Of a DNA stretch of 64,000 nt, positions 24,001 to 30,021 are shown in pieces. This stretch comes from Cladocopium goreaui (taxonomy: Eukaryota; Sar; Dinophyceae; Suessiales; Symbiodiniaceae), in the NCBI GenBank assembly GCA_947184155.2, contig CAMXCT020001613.1:576001-640000 (forward strand), read 5' to 3'. Position numbers and translations under genes: made by a program. Positions within the stretch are counted from its first letter, which is position 1; each line of letters opens with the position of its first letter. Under the pieces are notes generated by a model, which saw only the letters and a list, made by a program, of their open reading frames with translations, made no database searches and was not told where the DNA came from.

Positions 24001-26786
24001 CAAGATCCTATCAGGAGACATGTGCAAACATCACCAAGTTGCTTTTTGGAGAGTCCCGAAGACACATCACGCCGACGGGCAGGTCATTCACCAAGGAGGA
24101 CGTCGAAGCTCAACAACCTGACACTGAGGACTACATCGACACCAAGACGATGCCTTCGGGCACTTTTGCTGAGCCTCCCAAAGATGACCCTCCAAAGGCC
24201 GCCGGCGACGGCGAGCCCGCTGCATCCAGCAGAGCAACAATCCTGGTCCAAACGGCTGAGGTCATGTTGAAGTCGCGGCCGAAAGCAGCACCAGCACCAT
24301 TGGATGAGCCCGCAGATGACAAGAGAGCCACATCCAGCCAGTACCAGCCGCAGGCAACTGCGCGCTTAGAGGGACATGCATCCGGCCACGTGAAAGCATA
24401 TTGGATGGAAGAGCATTTGCCTGAATACCAATATACAATGGTGACCAATGCAGACGGGGACGATGTGCCCGGTATCCTCTTTGAAGGTACGGCGTATGAG
24501 CTGGAGCTGATATCGGCATCCGACGTTGAGACCATTGCTGGCCAGACTCGTGTCGACAAGAAATTTTCTGATTTTGCAACTCGTGTCAACAAAGTTTGCA
24601 GGGGGCATGGATCCTGTGCCAAGGTGCCAATGGACAAAGACCTTTGGATTGACTTGGAGGATTTTGCCAAAGCCTTCCGCAAGGAAGTGCCCCCAGATGT
24701 TTTCATCACTGTCGCAAACCTGTTTGGCACCGCAATGAAGATCGACAAGCATGGCAAGAGTAGGTTCCAATTCTTGTGTGCAAAGATCTCCCATTTTCCT
24801 GTCGACAATGGCCTAGGCATGCCGTATTATCCTGTGAAAATCCGTGCAATTCAGGGTCACTCCGAAGCTGCCTTGAAAACCGCAGGGGGTCTTTATGCCA
24901 ATTCAACCATGGTGTATTGCTCAAACCAAGTATCCCCCGAGCGAAAAGCCGCCTTCACTGGCGTGCCCTTGTGTGCCATGACTGAGGTCCCTGAGGTTGT
25001 CTTCCATCGCACGATGAGAAGCAGCTGGAAGAGCATCGCACAGAACGGCCTGATCCCAGGCGGCGGTGACACAGTCAACAGTGGCCGTGCTCATATCTAC
25101 ATGGCAGAACACTGTATCGGCACACAGGGGTATCGATCTGGATTAAGAGCAAAATGTCCAGTCGAAGTCAAAATCGCAATGCGGCAAGCAGTTGAAGCTG
25201 GTGTCATCTTTAGTCGCACAGAAATGGATGGTATTTTGTGTTCAGAACGCATTCCACCGCAGTTTCTGGTCAGCATCTCAGAAGAAGGACAGGTGCTTTG
25301 GACCCGCGCCGAGAGCAATCTCGAGCCCAGCTCATGGACAGGCGCGGAATCAGCCTCAGCACCGAAATCCAAAGCGGTCACCCTGACTGCCCGAGATGAT
25401 GCAAATGACGACCCAATGGATGACACCAGCACGGGGCGACCCGATGCCAAGTCCACTGATGATGATGCAGCCACTGCCCCAATGCAAGTTGACCAGCCGC
25501 CCGCAAGGACGCGCCGTGTTTACATTGCACCCAAGTACTGCGAACCTTTCATGGGCTCCTGCCCCCTCTGCCAGGTTGAGTACGTCAGTGGCCAAGTGAC
25601 ATGCACCACATGTGGATATGAACCACTCCCAGTGGACGAAAGTGGCGATACGAAAGAGGCCGACAAACCCAACAGGAGGACACGCATCCTTGAACGGCGA
25701 ATGCAAAGTCTCGCCGGGTTCGGAATGTTTGGGAAAATGAGCGGAAGCTTGCTGACAGCCTTGACGGATGAGCAAGCCAATCTGCTTCGCCGGGAACTGG
25801 GCCCTAGGGGAATCACATCCGTGGAATCAGCAGTCCTCAAAGACTGCCGCGACAGGCATCGACGTGCAAAAGCGCTGGGCTACGAGGACGTGGAAGACAG
25901 ATACTCCAGCGACGTCACTTTTTGCGACCGCATCCACGGTGAGGGGAAGGACCTGCAGGACTGCATATTCGACGATATGTTCGCATATGGCAACCTCCCC
26001 GATCCCCCAAGGACCAAAGCTCAGATCTCGGCTGGCGTCGCCGCCAATGCCCAAAATGAAAACTGCTTATCTAAGTTGATTTTCATGTCCCAGCCTCGAG
26101 GTGTTGATGGTTTCCCAGTTGAGTTCCGCAAAACATGGAAGAAGGTCTGGGGATTCATGTTCGGCCGCCACATTTTTACAGAGGATGAATATGTCAGCTA
26201 CATCGGTCGTCGTGGCGCATTCCGTGGCCTTTTGACCTGGAAGGGCACTGTCCAAGTTCCTTTTGATGGCACTCTTGAATTCCTCGAAAAGGTGTATGAG
26301 GAAAATCTTCCATTGGTTCGGGGAAACCTTGAACGCAAAGAGAAGCAGAGCGCCGCTGCAAAGGCTGGAGGTCCTGGAGGTCATAAGGCCGACCCCACGG
26401 TCGCGCCCACCACTGAGCGAAAACGCAAAGCCGAAGCTGATGCATCCGTCACCACACATGATGACACTGCCGCCTCAAGCTCTGCTCGCGCAGATGCCTC
26501 GCACGCTGATGCCCCAGTTGATCCCAACAATGCACCATTTCTTGCACCCGAACCACCAACATCCAAAGCAGGAGCGCGACCATTCTTGGAGCCTGAGACA
26601 CCGCCCACTGCAAAAGCAGCAAGCACAGGAGTCACATCAAAGGCTGCAAGCTCCGGTCGCCCGGATGCCTCCTGGAGTTGGAATCGTGATCACTATGGTG
26701 CACGCCGAGAATGGAGTTTCTGGCGTGGGGCTTGGTATTACCGTGACGAGGCCGGCGGCCGGTGGATCTATTGGAACCGCAGGTAG
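15027..26786 (+). CDS. Copia Gag-Pol polyprotein with extra C-terminal enzyme domains
   Basis: One frame of 3919 residues. Approximate residues: coiled-coil Gag-like region 60-240; CCCH fingers at 644-662 and 703-721; CxxC-x10-CxxC ribbon at 851-868; aspartic protease with DSG at D900; integrase HHCC (H1082, C1093, C1096) and catalytic D1122/D1189/E1220; reverse transcriptase with motif A D1713 and YVDD at 1803-1806; copia RNase H with D2153, D2155 and E2197 (SSTEAE). Beyond usual copia ends: a class-I methyltransferase-like segment 2400-2616 with a PC motif at 2466-2467; an SGNH-like region 2735-2900; a Tpt1/KptA-like 2'-phosphotransferase 3177-3428 (IRAIQGHS at 3273, FHRTM around H3327); a second CxxC-x10-CxxC ribbon at 3512-3529; and a basic tail. 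Presumably cleaved by its own protease. Start chosen as the first ATG after the LTR. Roles of the C-terminal domains in the element are unknown. Confidence 0.95.
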   Translation: MGTPIDHPLAVPGSGPSAVAVPNVAGGNPEPMDDETMFQPVVAYFTFIQNNLSQITSGNTLQVMREAEQRHLQIMHGVVDSIRNEWSSRLVMQEQEYEQRLQEIEGKAISAVNEERKRGDEMEVRLNQAQASNDKRIEDVKAEANTKHDQKIAEERQRITSEFEASYAQTVEHAKNAIAATKKQYEDQAAIDQARFISLRTEFENYKKEMADKINEAAAQNLSLQDQIDDLQEQLKHVAKAQHASVPRASALNAEPAATTSVPHFNIATPKASDAQAAKGSDEPIHELKTPAVLAQEAKAKLDELLKGGSPKQKPAVGNDQPQLPTQSGFFTPTEAIKTPPNDSPKSVTKQQQVMGPSDLIELVKALTQREEKDKPKTKEAELIKLNNMPAPESYRTWKNHVRDEVKSCSDRPDEAWLWLNEVYDQECTREQLEKKLQDPGKFLTLDTKLSAALTRSAGGDLATRILNFKEQQSRKGIQVRGRYVLLMFEDYFKTSEEAGSLYRVEDLLGVVKVGDTVQDLRRFINKWDATLAGMAVTPDDAVLRDILLRQIRPSQLLKYDIEMFDRAHEKSHEKSYSFLHQSMKNLIDRERLRENRNRIAEKNKAGIKDTKAAPAKGDGRGGRKGSPSRGRSQERGGKGDKICYKFQKGTCDKGKKCPFKHVKDDKSRTQSPRRTKTRSPSRGNKDDKGKKMSKEEMAKTPCIYHAQGKCRRGDKCFYKHDDKAAAATKDTKRANSPAPKKKSKDSTAAPCLIQKFACIVRKQPKATSCSDESSVSMKRLRFRKAPHVIEVKAVGHQVPVKHRPREFTKVYKTAEDVPVSSKVEQHEAQVRARQLQETVKLHDSDVAPSCGFCCWNEDTRDITCKECRFVSGPKALRDIGRFPSIATAAPKAGVSWLVDSGSESDLVSKGMLRDVSAKNCRAAEHPISLVTANGSTEANEVADVKLSALPDPVHPYVLDHTPAVLSVGTRCVDQGYSFVWPANGKPILVRPDDKVVQLKIEGHVPVLDDSCKVYPKDQFQKDKHLRKLFAMPTSRSSSKAKRDEAQDEEQLDEQVEDDAQQEYIRSRKTEDLLAEAASTQHQYTHFPKNPFCRTCQRARMMAPQARKKGGQKRIETEVFGDHVIGDHVIIKKNVEEGFRGEQVALVLKDLHTQYRYVYPSQSKDSQSCVDGLNHFIGSKDDVQVVYTDNSPELIRAIKDLGYRHQTSIEYVDSSKSFAEREVRQMLEGARSNLLQSGLPLKMWPLAMQHHATAINASPQLDGSESPWQLRFGEEFPAMHIPFGAKVLFWNNPKRLDNTSGKLSPTANEGIFLGYYIQPGHDWKGEYLVAKLEAADYHVNWGALTIQRTKRLELPSEGFIFPLKALIDSKAPKADRLEDQVIPQTPKAVPLESRLHPPQDEYEYEPGTPLPADSDVEPDAPEAPVFPDLKLTPKGEIIPDGHHWDGHRIVRNYKGSKRPEGIDSELWKMLGPQDRKLIIEEEAKKAAKEQEEKPASSSGSKGKKKKSSPARLEATQSPPATAKLVGNVWEIIPATSQKFSVPAMPKVAAPATIEHRPRIRELVREKIKELEFKVALELFASVARLVSKDEIASNPKAKAALDKEWDNLRNKGVWDEKRVRECRDIVAEARRNGQTVHLGRIFEACYEKGSELPESDPRRKFKGRTVFQGNNVRDENSDHALFNELGSSPASMEAAKLLDAFGSQPGFSKQQADAIQAYIQALFTGVPTWLSLPRNRWPKDWEKKYWQPMVPMLLALYGHPDSGGIWENHLNSRVVKQGWKQILPDIWHSIFHHQELNCLLVVYVDDFKMAGPTANLEKAWASVKAAVNIGDPEPYDRYFGCMHREFQNIRLPSQAHPFAFAFEAKKSAAAQHRTQDWWEHDETNMAWIRHHIQPRKRLYQPVDEGGDVTCQNSSRITFFDKKVTLKSCPSITDGNNQGGYDVYTDDWKTSSNQTNEFWTGKTVFCYGQDGPDKFKQFAMASKARPGPHRDKREAKKEAKASKFRGVDHAVKTKAGVMAKPVNLVRYDMSDFLGSCVENYCSLAKVSPSSLKEVPTPFTDAGIARPTLSEDEKPGKLQPVASKILMKILFAARMARFDLLRATQSLASRVTKWSIECDVALHRLVSYIHCTKHHFLEGFIGDAFDECQLWLFADADHAGEHDSKSTTGSAIVLVGPNTYYPLNAFSKKQTVVAISSTEAEVVAANHSMRAEGIPMLALFEQLNLFKKLQGKPARDAAKPQEDAVFTRIDPEIDEIRNGNVDTGCSAADINSLKASFPEFYQVKFMEDNQATITVMSTGSSASMRHMNKTQNINFKWLKQQFECKQFDLLNVGTSFQVADILTKPFTRPALWLHAIHLIGIGPTKVEEAAARHTAAPNSTKVPKLATAAGNQGGSQKSFKPRMLIEFCCSDDSKLSTPRKSNEDCHCIRVTEKEDGTTNSCRQRLASQVQDFRNDFNDGTLILYASLPCVGGSPWGNVNGLTVEGQERIKEQQKQFTKLFKSFVKLVDEVYDERTLIAFELSKNCKYWRWPMVRKFLIERSMTTHHFDGCMLGVLGNNGQPMKKSWTIAGNFKELEVLDSFKCDGKHEHDQSRGKALKLAENYTFKLTDMLHECFRVAVVGQTSKRISPAVIRACPAKMADSRYATAHPASREAALEATREANKEAWLLLHNRILFALAMRNEGENQAAQDLVDGLMTEWTPASALRFYGREDPLAEYLSFCFLPKESHIEKIMLPEMPVNDVIWILVSDSSCALITGRRKTLKKFDLSEHYRQRKPKYVTEFIHEMLWGKTLQKLVKRGIELAADARERYPDARINLHLSWFGNELVGEDGIAQNPNWPYDGPNGHWPTILDDCERHLTWFVNKARELDLQSAGLTTAPWSADYGIHPIFDQFFDVLEPRFKALTSSLQGLANPKYPWLRAKGYADAMEFRDQWHFANSEENRTRLAAYWTATLFAIDCGWRVGRIGLELTQCGQETWDDLRRNMSAVLDELPRSYQETCANITKLLFGESRRHITPTGRSFTKEDVEAQQPDTEDYIDTKTMPSGTFAEPPKDDPPKAAGDGEPAASSRATILVQTAEVMLKSRPKAAPAPLDEPADDKRATSSQYQPQATARLEGHASGHVKAYWMEEHLPEYQYTMVTNADGDDVPGILFEGTAYELELISASDVETIAGQTRVDKKFSDFATRVNKVCRGHGSCAKVPMDKDLWIDLEDFAKAFRKEVPPDVFITVANLFGTAMKIDKHGKSRFQFLCAKISHFPVDNGLGMPYYPVKIRAIQGHSEAALKTAGGLYANSTMVYCSNQVSPERKAAFTGVPLCAMTEVPEVVFHRTMRSSWKSIAQNGLIPGGGDTVNSGRAHIYMAEHCIGTQGYRSGLRAKCPVEVKIAMRQAVEAGVIFSRTEMDGILCSERIPPQFLVSISEEGQVLWTRAESNLEPSSWTGAESASAPKSKAVTLTARDDANDDPMDDTSTGRPDAKSTDDDAATAPMQVDQPPARTRRVYIAPKYCEPFMGSCPLCQVEYVSGQVTCTTCGYEPLPVDESGDTKEADKPNRRTRILERRMQSLAGFGMFGKMSGSLLTALTDEQANLLRRELGPRGITSVESAVLKDCRDRHRRAKALGYEDVEDRYSSDVTFCDRIHGEGKDLQDCIFDDMFAYGNLPDPPRTKAQISAGVAANAQNENCLSKLIFMSQPRGVDGFPVEFRKTWKKVWGFMFGRHIFTEDEYVSYIGRRGAFRGLLTWKGTVQVPFDGTLEFLEKVYEENLPLVRGNLERKEKQSAAAKAGGPGGHKADPTVAPTTERKRKAEADASVTTHDDTAASSSARADASHADAPVDPNNAPFLAPEPPTSKAGARPFLEPETPPTAKAASTGVTSKAASSGRPDASWSWNRDHYGARREWSFWRGAWYYRDEAGGRWIYWNRR

Positions 26787-26995
26787 ACGATGATTTTCTT
26801 TTGTAGCATAGCGCAAGATGTGGCATGGTAATGTGCCTTCCTTGCAAAGCTGCGCTGGGTTTTACGGGCTTGAGCTTTTTATAGGGACCTTTGAAAGACT
26901 GCATAAAATGTTCAAAACCAAATAAACAGATTTGGCTACCCGCGAGGGTATGCTCTTCTGGGTTATTCGTTCTCCGCAGTCGTCCCTGCTCGCCC
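26787..26995 (+). other. 3' untranslated part of the retrotransposon
   Basis: About 210 bases between the polyprotein stop and the polypurine tract, with no open frame worth noting. It lies inside the element. Confidence 0.7.
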
Positions 26996-27003
26996 GAGGG
27001 GGG
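26996..27003 (+). other. Polypurine tract
   Basis: GAGGGGGG sits directly before the TG of the right LTR, the position expected for the plus-strand primer of reverse transcription. Confidence 0.85.
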
Positions 27004-27129
27004 TGTAAAAACTCCTGCAGTAAAACCATGTAGTGTATATATATCATCGATCTACTCTGTAGCGTTGGTTCAAAAGTATCAGCAGCTTAGCGGATTTTAC
27101 CCCATTGTCGGTTGACCTGGTAAAATACA
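27004..27129 (+). repeat. Right LTR, 126 bp
   Basis: Starts TGTAAAAACTCC and ends GGTAAAATACA, differing from the left copy by a 2-base TA insertion and a few substitutions. Its last base A forms, together with the following TG, the ATG of the next small frame. The AT-rich element begins without any spacer. Confidence 0.93.
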
Positions 27130-27326
27130 TGGCATTTTCACTGGAGAAGATGCCTGATGTAAATTTTACTGGCACAAATACCAAGTCTGGGTCTTTGATT
27201 ACTTTTAAAATCAAAGGAACAGAAGGAAGTTTAGCAACAGAAGAGCAAATACAGGAAATTTTTGTGTCGCTAATATCGGAGAGTGTAGTAGAATTGACAG
27301 AGAGTGGGACTATTGTTTTCGATTAG
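27129..27326 (+). CDS. Small unrecognised protein, possibly 5'-truncated
   Basis: A frame of about 65 codons starting at the ATG made by the last LTR base, with another ATG at 27150. The frame is also open upstream through the LTR, which suggests the true start was removed at the junction. The C-terminal half (EEQIQEIF.., ending GTIVFD) looks like ordinary coding sequence. I do not recognise the family. Its stop is followed by a strong hairpin. Confidence 0.5.
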   Translation: MAFSLEKMPDVNFTGTNTKSGSLITFKIKGTEGSLATEEQIQEIFVSLISESVVELTESGTIVFD

Positions 27327-27333
27327 GTGCTAA

Positions 27334-27385
27334 ATTAATTACTATAAAATATATACTTAAAAATAAGTTATTTATAGTAATTAAT
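27334..27385 (+). terminator. Intergenic hairpin with 15-bp perfect stem
   Basis: ATTAATTACTATAAA at 27334-27348 is exactly the inverse of TTTATAGTAATTAAT at 27371-27385, with a 22-base loop. It begins 7 bases after a stop codon and ends inside the next ATG. By analogy with the hairpins that mark transcript ends in mimivirus-type viruses, it may be a 3'-end signal (inference). Confidence 0.6.
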
Positions 27386-28148
27386 GGTGAGTTTAGGTGA
27401 TAAAAAGTATCAAAAGGGTAAAATATATTTCATTGGGAATTATGTAGATGATGACATTTACATTGGAAGCACAACACAAACACTAAAAAGAAGATTTAAC
27501 AAACATAAAATACAAATTGACAATGATAAGACAAAACATAGAAAATTGTATGCTAAAATGATTGAGTTAGGTGTTGAATGCTTTTACATTGAAGAAATTG
27601 AAAAATGCCCTTGTAATGATGTTGAAGAACTACAAAAGAGAGAACGACACTACATTTTAGAAAGAAAACCAGTATTGAATATACAAATACCATTGAGAAC
27701 AATGGAAGAATGGAGAAGAGACAGTCAAGAGCATTTACAGGAATATGAAAGACAACGATATATAAACAATCCAAGGAAGGAATACAAGAAACAATACAGA
27801 GAAGATAATAAAGACAAGTTAGATGAAAATACTAAAAGGTTTAGAGAAGAAAACCCTGACTATATGAAAGAATACAACCAAAAATACTATCAGGAAAAAA
27901 AGGACTACTTCAAAGAATATCGGGAGAACAACAGAGATAAGTATAAGGAGAAAATCAAATGTGAATGTGGGAAAGTTATTACAAGAGGAAGCATTAGCAG
28001 ACATTGTAAAACTAAAAAACATAAAGATTATCTAAATAATATTAATATAGAAAATGTTTCAAGCACACAGGAAGAAACAAACAACACTGAACTACAAGAA
28101 ACAAATGAGCAAACCAGCAGGGAAACCATCGGGGCAGGGGATGTTTAA
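27384..28148 (+). CDS. GIY-YIG endonuclease with C-terminal zinc finger
   Basis: 254 residues. The GIY-YIG core spans residues 12-95: GKIYFI at 12-17, IYIGST at 25-30, the conserved Arg at 36/37 in LKRRF, and the metal-binding Glu at about E87 in KRERHYI. A long Lys/Tyr/Asn-rich linker (100-190), probably helical, follows. Near the end is a finger-like motif, CECG at 193-196 with H207 and H213 (KTKKH). GIY-YIG enzymes nick or cut DNA in homing, repair or resolution; here a role in mobility or replication of the element is likely. It resembles the protein at 34107-34757 in layout. A short tail overlaps the next frame. Confidence 0.85.
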   Translation: MVSLGDKKYQKGKIYFIGNYVDDDIYIGSTTQTLKRRFNKHKIQIDNDKTKHRKLYAKMIELGVECFYIEEIEKCPCNDVEELQKRERHYILERKPVLNIQIPLRTMEEWRRDSQEHLQEYERQRYINNPRKEYKKQYREDNKDKLDENTKRFREENPDYMKEYNQKYYQEKKDYFKEYRENNRDKYKEKIKCECGKVITRGSISRHCKTKKHKDYLNNINIENVSSTQEETNNTELQETNEQTSRETIGAGDV

Positions 28149-28380
28149 ACACTATGACACTGCTTATGTTAAATGGTTAAAAGACCAACTGGACAGAAGA
28201 GAAAGTATGGACAAATTATTAAGTTATAGAAATGATATAATTGAAGCAAATAAAAGAGTTAATTATAGAAACCAAATAGACAGAATTAATAATGAAATAC
28301 AAAGGGACAACCTTACACATAATAGTTTAGAACATTTACAGCATCAAATAAATCAATTTAGAAATTTAAGTTTTACTTAA
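28105..28380 (+). CDS. Small unrecognised helical protein
   Basis: 91 residues from the ATG at 28105; a second candidate ATG at 28141 would give 79 residues and only an 8-base overlap with the upstream stop. From residue 13 on it reads as charged amphipathic helices rich in Arg, Asn, Gln and Leu (for example YVKWLKDQLDRRESMDKLL). This could be a coiled-coil or DNA-binding helper, but no family is recognised. It is followed by a hairpin. Confidence 0.6.
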   Translation: MSKPAGKPSGQGMFKHYDTAYVKWLKDQLDRRESMDKLLSYRNDIIEANKRVNYRNQIDRINNEIQRDNLTHNSLEHLQHQINQFRNLSFT

Positions 28381-28386
28381 TCATAA

Positions 28387-28412
28387 ATATTATTATTTCT
28401 AAATAATAATAT
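28387..28412 (+). terminator. Intergenic hairpin with 12-bp perfect stem
   Basis: ATATTATTATTT at 28387-28398 is exactly the inverse of AAATAATAATAT at 28401-28412, with a 2-base loop. It starts 7 bases after the stop at 28380 and ends 3 bases before the ATG at 28416. Confidence 0.55.
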
Positions 28413-28415
28413 ATT

Positions 28416-28757
28416 ATGGCAAAAGTTGATAAGTATAGCATTTATGGATTGAAGCGACGCCCCACCTATGAAGAAATAATAGGAATTATTGATGAGAGTA
28501 ATGAAAAAAACACAGGGAAACTACCTGATAGGTCAGCAACAATGTTTAGAAACAGTCAAGAAGGCTCTTATTTTGATGGGGCAGATGCTATGGAACAACT
28601 GAAAGAAGAACAAGGCAGATTATTGCTGAGGCAAATGTCAGAAATATTATTAAGGCAAAATGTAAGAACAGCAGGTAGAACCTTTCATACCGAAAGAAAC
28701 CAAAGACTACCAAGAACATCACCAGTCATATCTCAACCAACTCAACTCAACCTATGA
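28416..28757 (+). CDS. Small unrecognised protein, first of an overlapping pair
   Basis: 113 residues, start ATG just after a hairpin. The N-terminal segment (YSIYGLKRRPTYEEIIGII) looks like a compact folded piece. The C-terminal third is Arg/Thr/Pro-rich and probably disordered. The stop overlaps the next start as ATGA, so the two are likely translated from one message. No family recognised. Confidence 0.6.
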   Translation: MAKVDKYSIYGLKRRPTYEEIIGIIDESNEKNTGKLPDRSATMFRNSQEGSYFDGADAMEQLKEEQGRLLLRQMSEILLRQNVRTAGRTFHTERNQRLPRTSPVISQPTQLNL

Positions 28758-29629
28758 ATGTAGATGAAGAACTAACGCAACAAACAACCCCAACAATGCC
28801 ATCATCAAGCACTCAACAAGCATCTCAATTGAATGCTGAAATCACACAAAGAAGCGACAGAGCAATGAAGAGAAGAGAAGAAACAGCAATGAACCACAGA
28901 GGAGAAGTCTTCAAACAGAGCAAACCGACAATACCTGAACAGATACATCACATCAACCCACCAAGAAGTTTTGCCCCTATAAAACCTGAAAGTTTCAACA
29001 TAGCAACTGATGAAGAGATGCCACCAGCGCCAAAAGCAAAACCTAAAGCAAAGGCATCAGCCTCAGCATCAGCATCAAGCAGTTCTCAAGCACTGCCCGT
29101 TATAGAAGTTATGGATACATCATCAAGTAGCAAAAGAGCATCACCTGAAACACAAATTGAACCAAGAGGCAAAGCGGGAAGACCCGCAACCAGCGGTGCG
29201 AGTGCTTCGCGACCCAAACATTTTAAAGCAGGAACTGAAAGAATGAATGCTGAAAAAAGAGATGGAAGTAGCCCAGAAGATGAACCTAAAATGAGAAAGA
29301 AAAGGAACAAAAAGAAAACAGAGTTAGAAATAGGAGGAGCTGAAGCAGATGATGAAATTGATGAACCTAAAGAAAATAGAAGAAAAACAATACAAAAACC
29401 GGTGGGAGCATCCACAATAGGGGTTCAGAGGTTAAGAGAAGAGTTTGTAAATGCTAAAAATAAGGATATGATTACAAAAGAACAGTATGAGCAATTTGAC
29501 AGCGCTTATAAGACTTGGTTTGCTTCAAAAGGTAATGATAGTAAGAAAAAGCAAATGCTGAAACAAATGAGGGAGGTTTATAGACTACATTTGTGGCAGA
29601 AATTGAAGGATGCCTATAAAGCACAATAA
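28754..29629 (+). CDS. Unrecognised, mostly disordered protein with helical C-terminus
   Basis: 291 residues. Residues 1-210 are low complexity: Gln/Thr/Ser-rich, then Lys-Ala repeats (PKAKPKAKA about 93-101), a Ser run and basic clusters (KKRNKKK). Residues 215-291 look folded and helical (for example TKEQYEQFDSAYKTWFASKG) and end with a Trp/Leu/Lys-rich helix. The layout suits a nucleic-acid-binding or virion-associated basic protein, but this is inference. Start overlaps the previous stop by ATGA. Confidence 0.6.
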   Translation: MNVDEELTQQTTPTMPSSSTQQASQLNAEITQRSDRAMKRREETAMNHRGEVFKQSKPTIPEQIHHINPPRSFAPIKPESFNIATDEEMPPAPKAKPKAKASASASASSSSQALPVIEVMDTSSSSKRASPETQIEPRGKAGRPATSGASASRPKHFKAGTERMNAEKRDGSSPEDEPKMRKKRNKKKTELEIGGAEADDEIDEPKENRRKTIQKPVGASTIGVQRLREEFVNAKNKDMITKEQYEQFDSAYKTWFASKGNDSKKKQMLKQMREVYRLHLWQKLKDAYKAQ

Positions 29630-29642
29630 TTTGTCTTAATTT

Positions 29643-29652
29643 ACTTAAAGAG
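29643..29652 (+). promoter_or_regulatory. ACTTAAAGAG box, 33 bp before a start codon
   Basis: ACTTAAAGAG followed by ATATTATT. The identical 10-mer occurs before the frames at 30021 and 37512. Two of the three copies lie exactly 33 bases before their ATG. A role as an element-specific promoter is inferred. Confidence 0.5.
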
Positions 29653-29675
29653 ATATTATTTTATATATCATAGTA

Positions 29676-29948
29676 ATGAGTGTCAAAAACAGAGAGATTG
29701 ATGAAAACGGCTATGTAATCATTGAGCCTTTAATACAGGTGGATATTGATAAAAAAGCGGACTTGAAAAAATACAACAGGTATTACCACAGGGAATACTA
29801 TAAGAAATTTTTGAGTGTCAAAGTTGAATGCCCCCTTTGCGGGTGTAGCATTACAAAAGAAAAGTTCAAGAGACACCAGCAATCCAGCAAGTGTATCAGA
29901 ATGAGAGCAAGTTATAATACTGAAGATACTAATGATAAGTCAGAGTAA
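29676..29948 (+). CDS. Small C2HC/C2H2-type zinc-finger protein
   Basis: 90 residues. Residues 30-50 are Tyr/Lys-rich (NRYYHREYYKKF). A finger-like motif CPLCG at about 52-56 is followed by FKRHQQSSKC, giving a Cys-x2-Cys...His-x5-Cys set. The same design (paired Cys, then KRH and a final His or Cys) ends both GIY-YIG proteins and the protein at 37512. A DNA-binding role is inferred. It has its own ACTTAAAGAG box upstream. Confidence 0.65.
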   Translation: MSVKNREIDENGYVIIEPLIQVDIDKKADLKKYNRYYHREYYKKFLSVKVECPLCGCSITKEKFKRHQQSSKCIRMRASYNTEDTNDKSE

Positions 29949-29978
29949 ATAAGGTAATACAATTAAATGTCTTAAACT

Positions 29979-29988
29979 ACTTAAAGAG
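29979..29988 (+). promoter_or_regulatory. ACTTAAAGAG box, 42 bp before a start codon
   Basis: Second copy of the 10-mer, followed by ATGCTATTATAA and preceding the polymerase-like gene at 30021. Confidence 0.5.
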
Positions 29989-29994
29989 ATGCTA

Positions 29995-30021
29995 TTATAA
30001 TATAATATAAATATATTATAA
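29995..30021 (+). terminator. Intergenic hairpin with 9-bp stem
   Basis: TTATAATAT at 29995-30003 pairs with ATATTATAA at 30013-30021. The right arm ends on the A of the ATG, as for the hairpin before 27384. AT-only, so chance is possible on its own. Confidence 0.35.

Larger units (their letters stand above)
14873..27129 (+). mobile_element. Copia-type LTR retrotransposon with giant polyprotein
   Basis: Two direct terminal repeats starting TG and ending CA bracket a primer-binding-like site, one 3919-codon frame and a polypurine tract. The order protease, integrase, reverse transcriptase, RNase H is diagnostic of Ty1/copia (Pseudoviridae-like) elements. LTRs are about 96-97% alike, so insertion is fairly recent, and the open frame is intact. 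The 5 bases before the left LTR (CAAAC) and after the right LTR (TGGCA) do not match, so no target-site duplication is visible. The right flank is the AT-rich element and the left flank is repeat-rich host DNA. Confidence 0.95.

Noticed and set aside
24131..24820. 229-codon minus-strand frame and similar ones inside the copia gene
   Set aside because: Antisense shadows of the polyprotein, whose motifs are on the plus strand.
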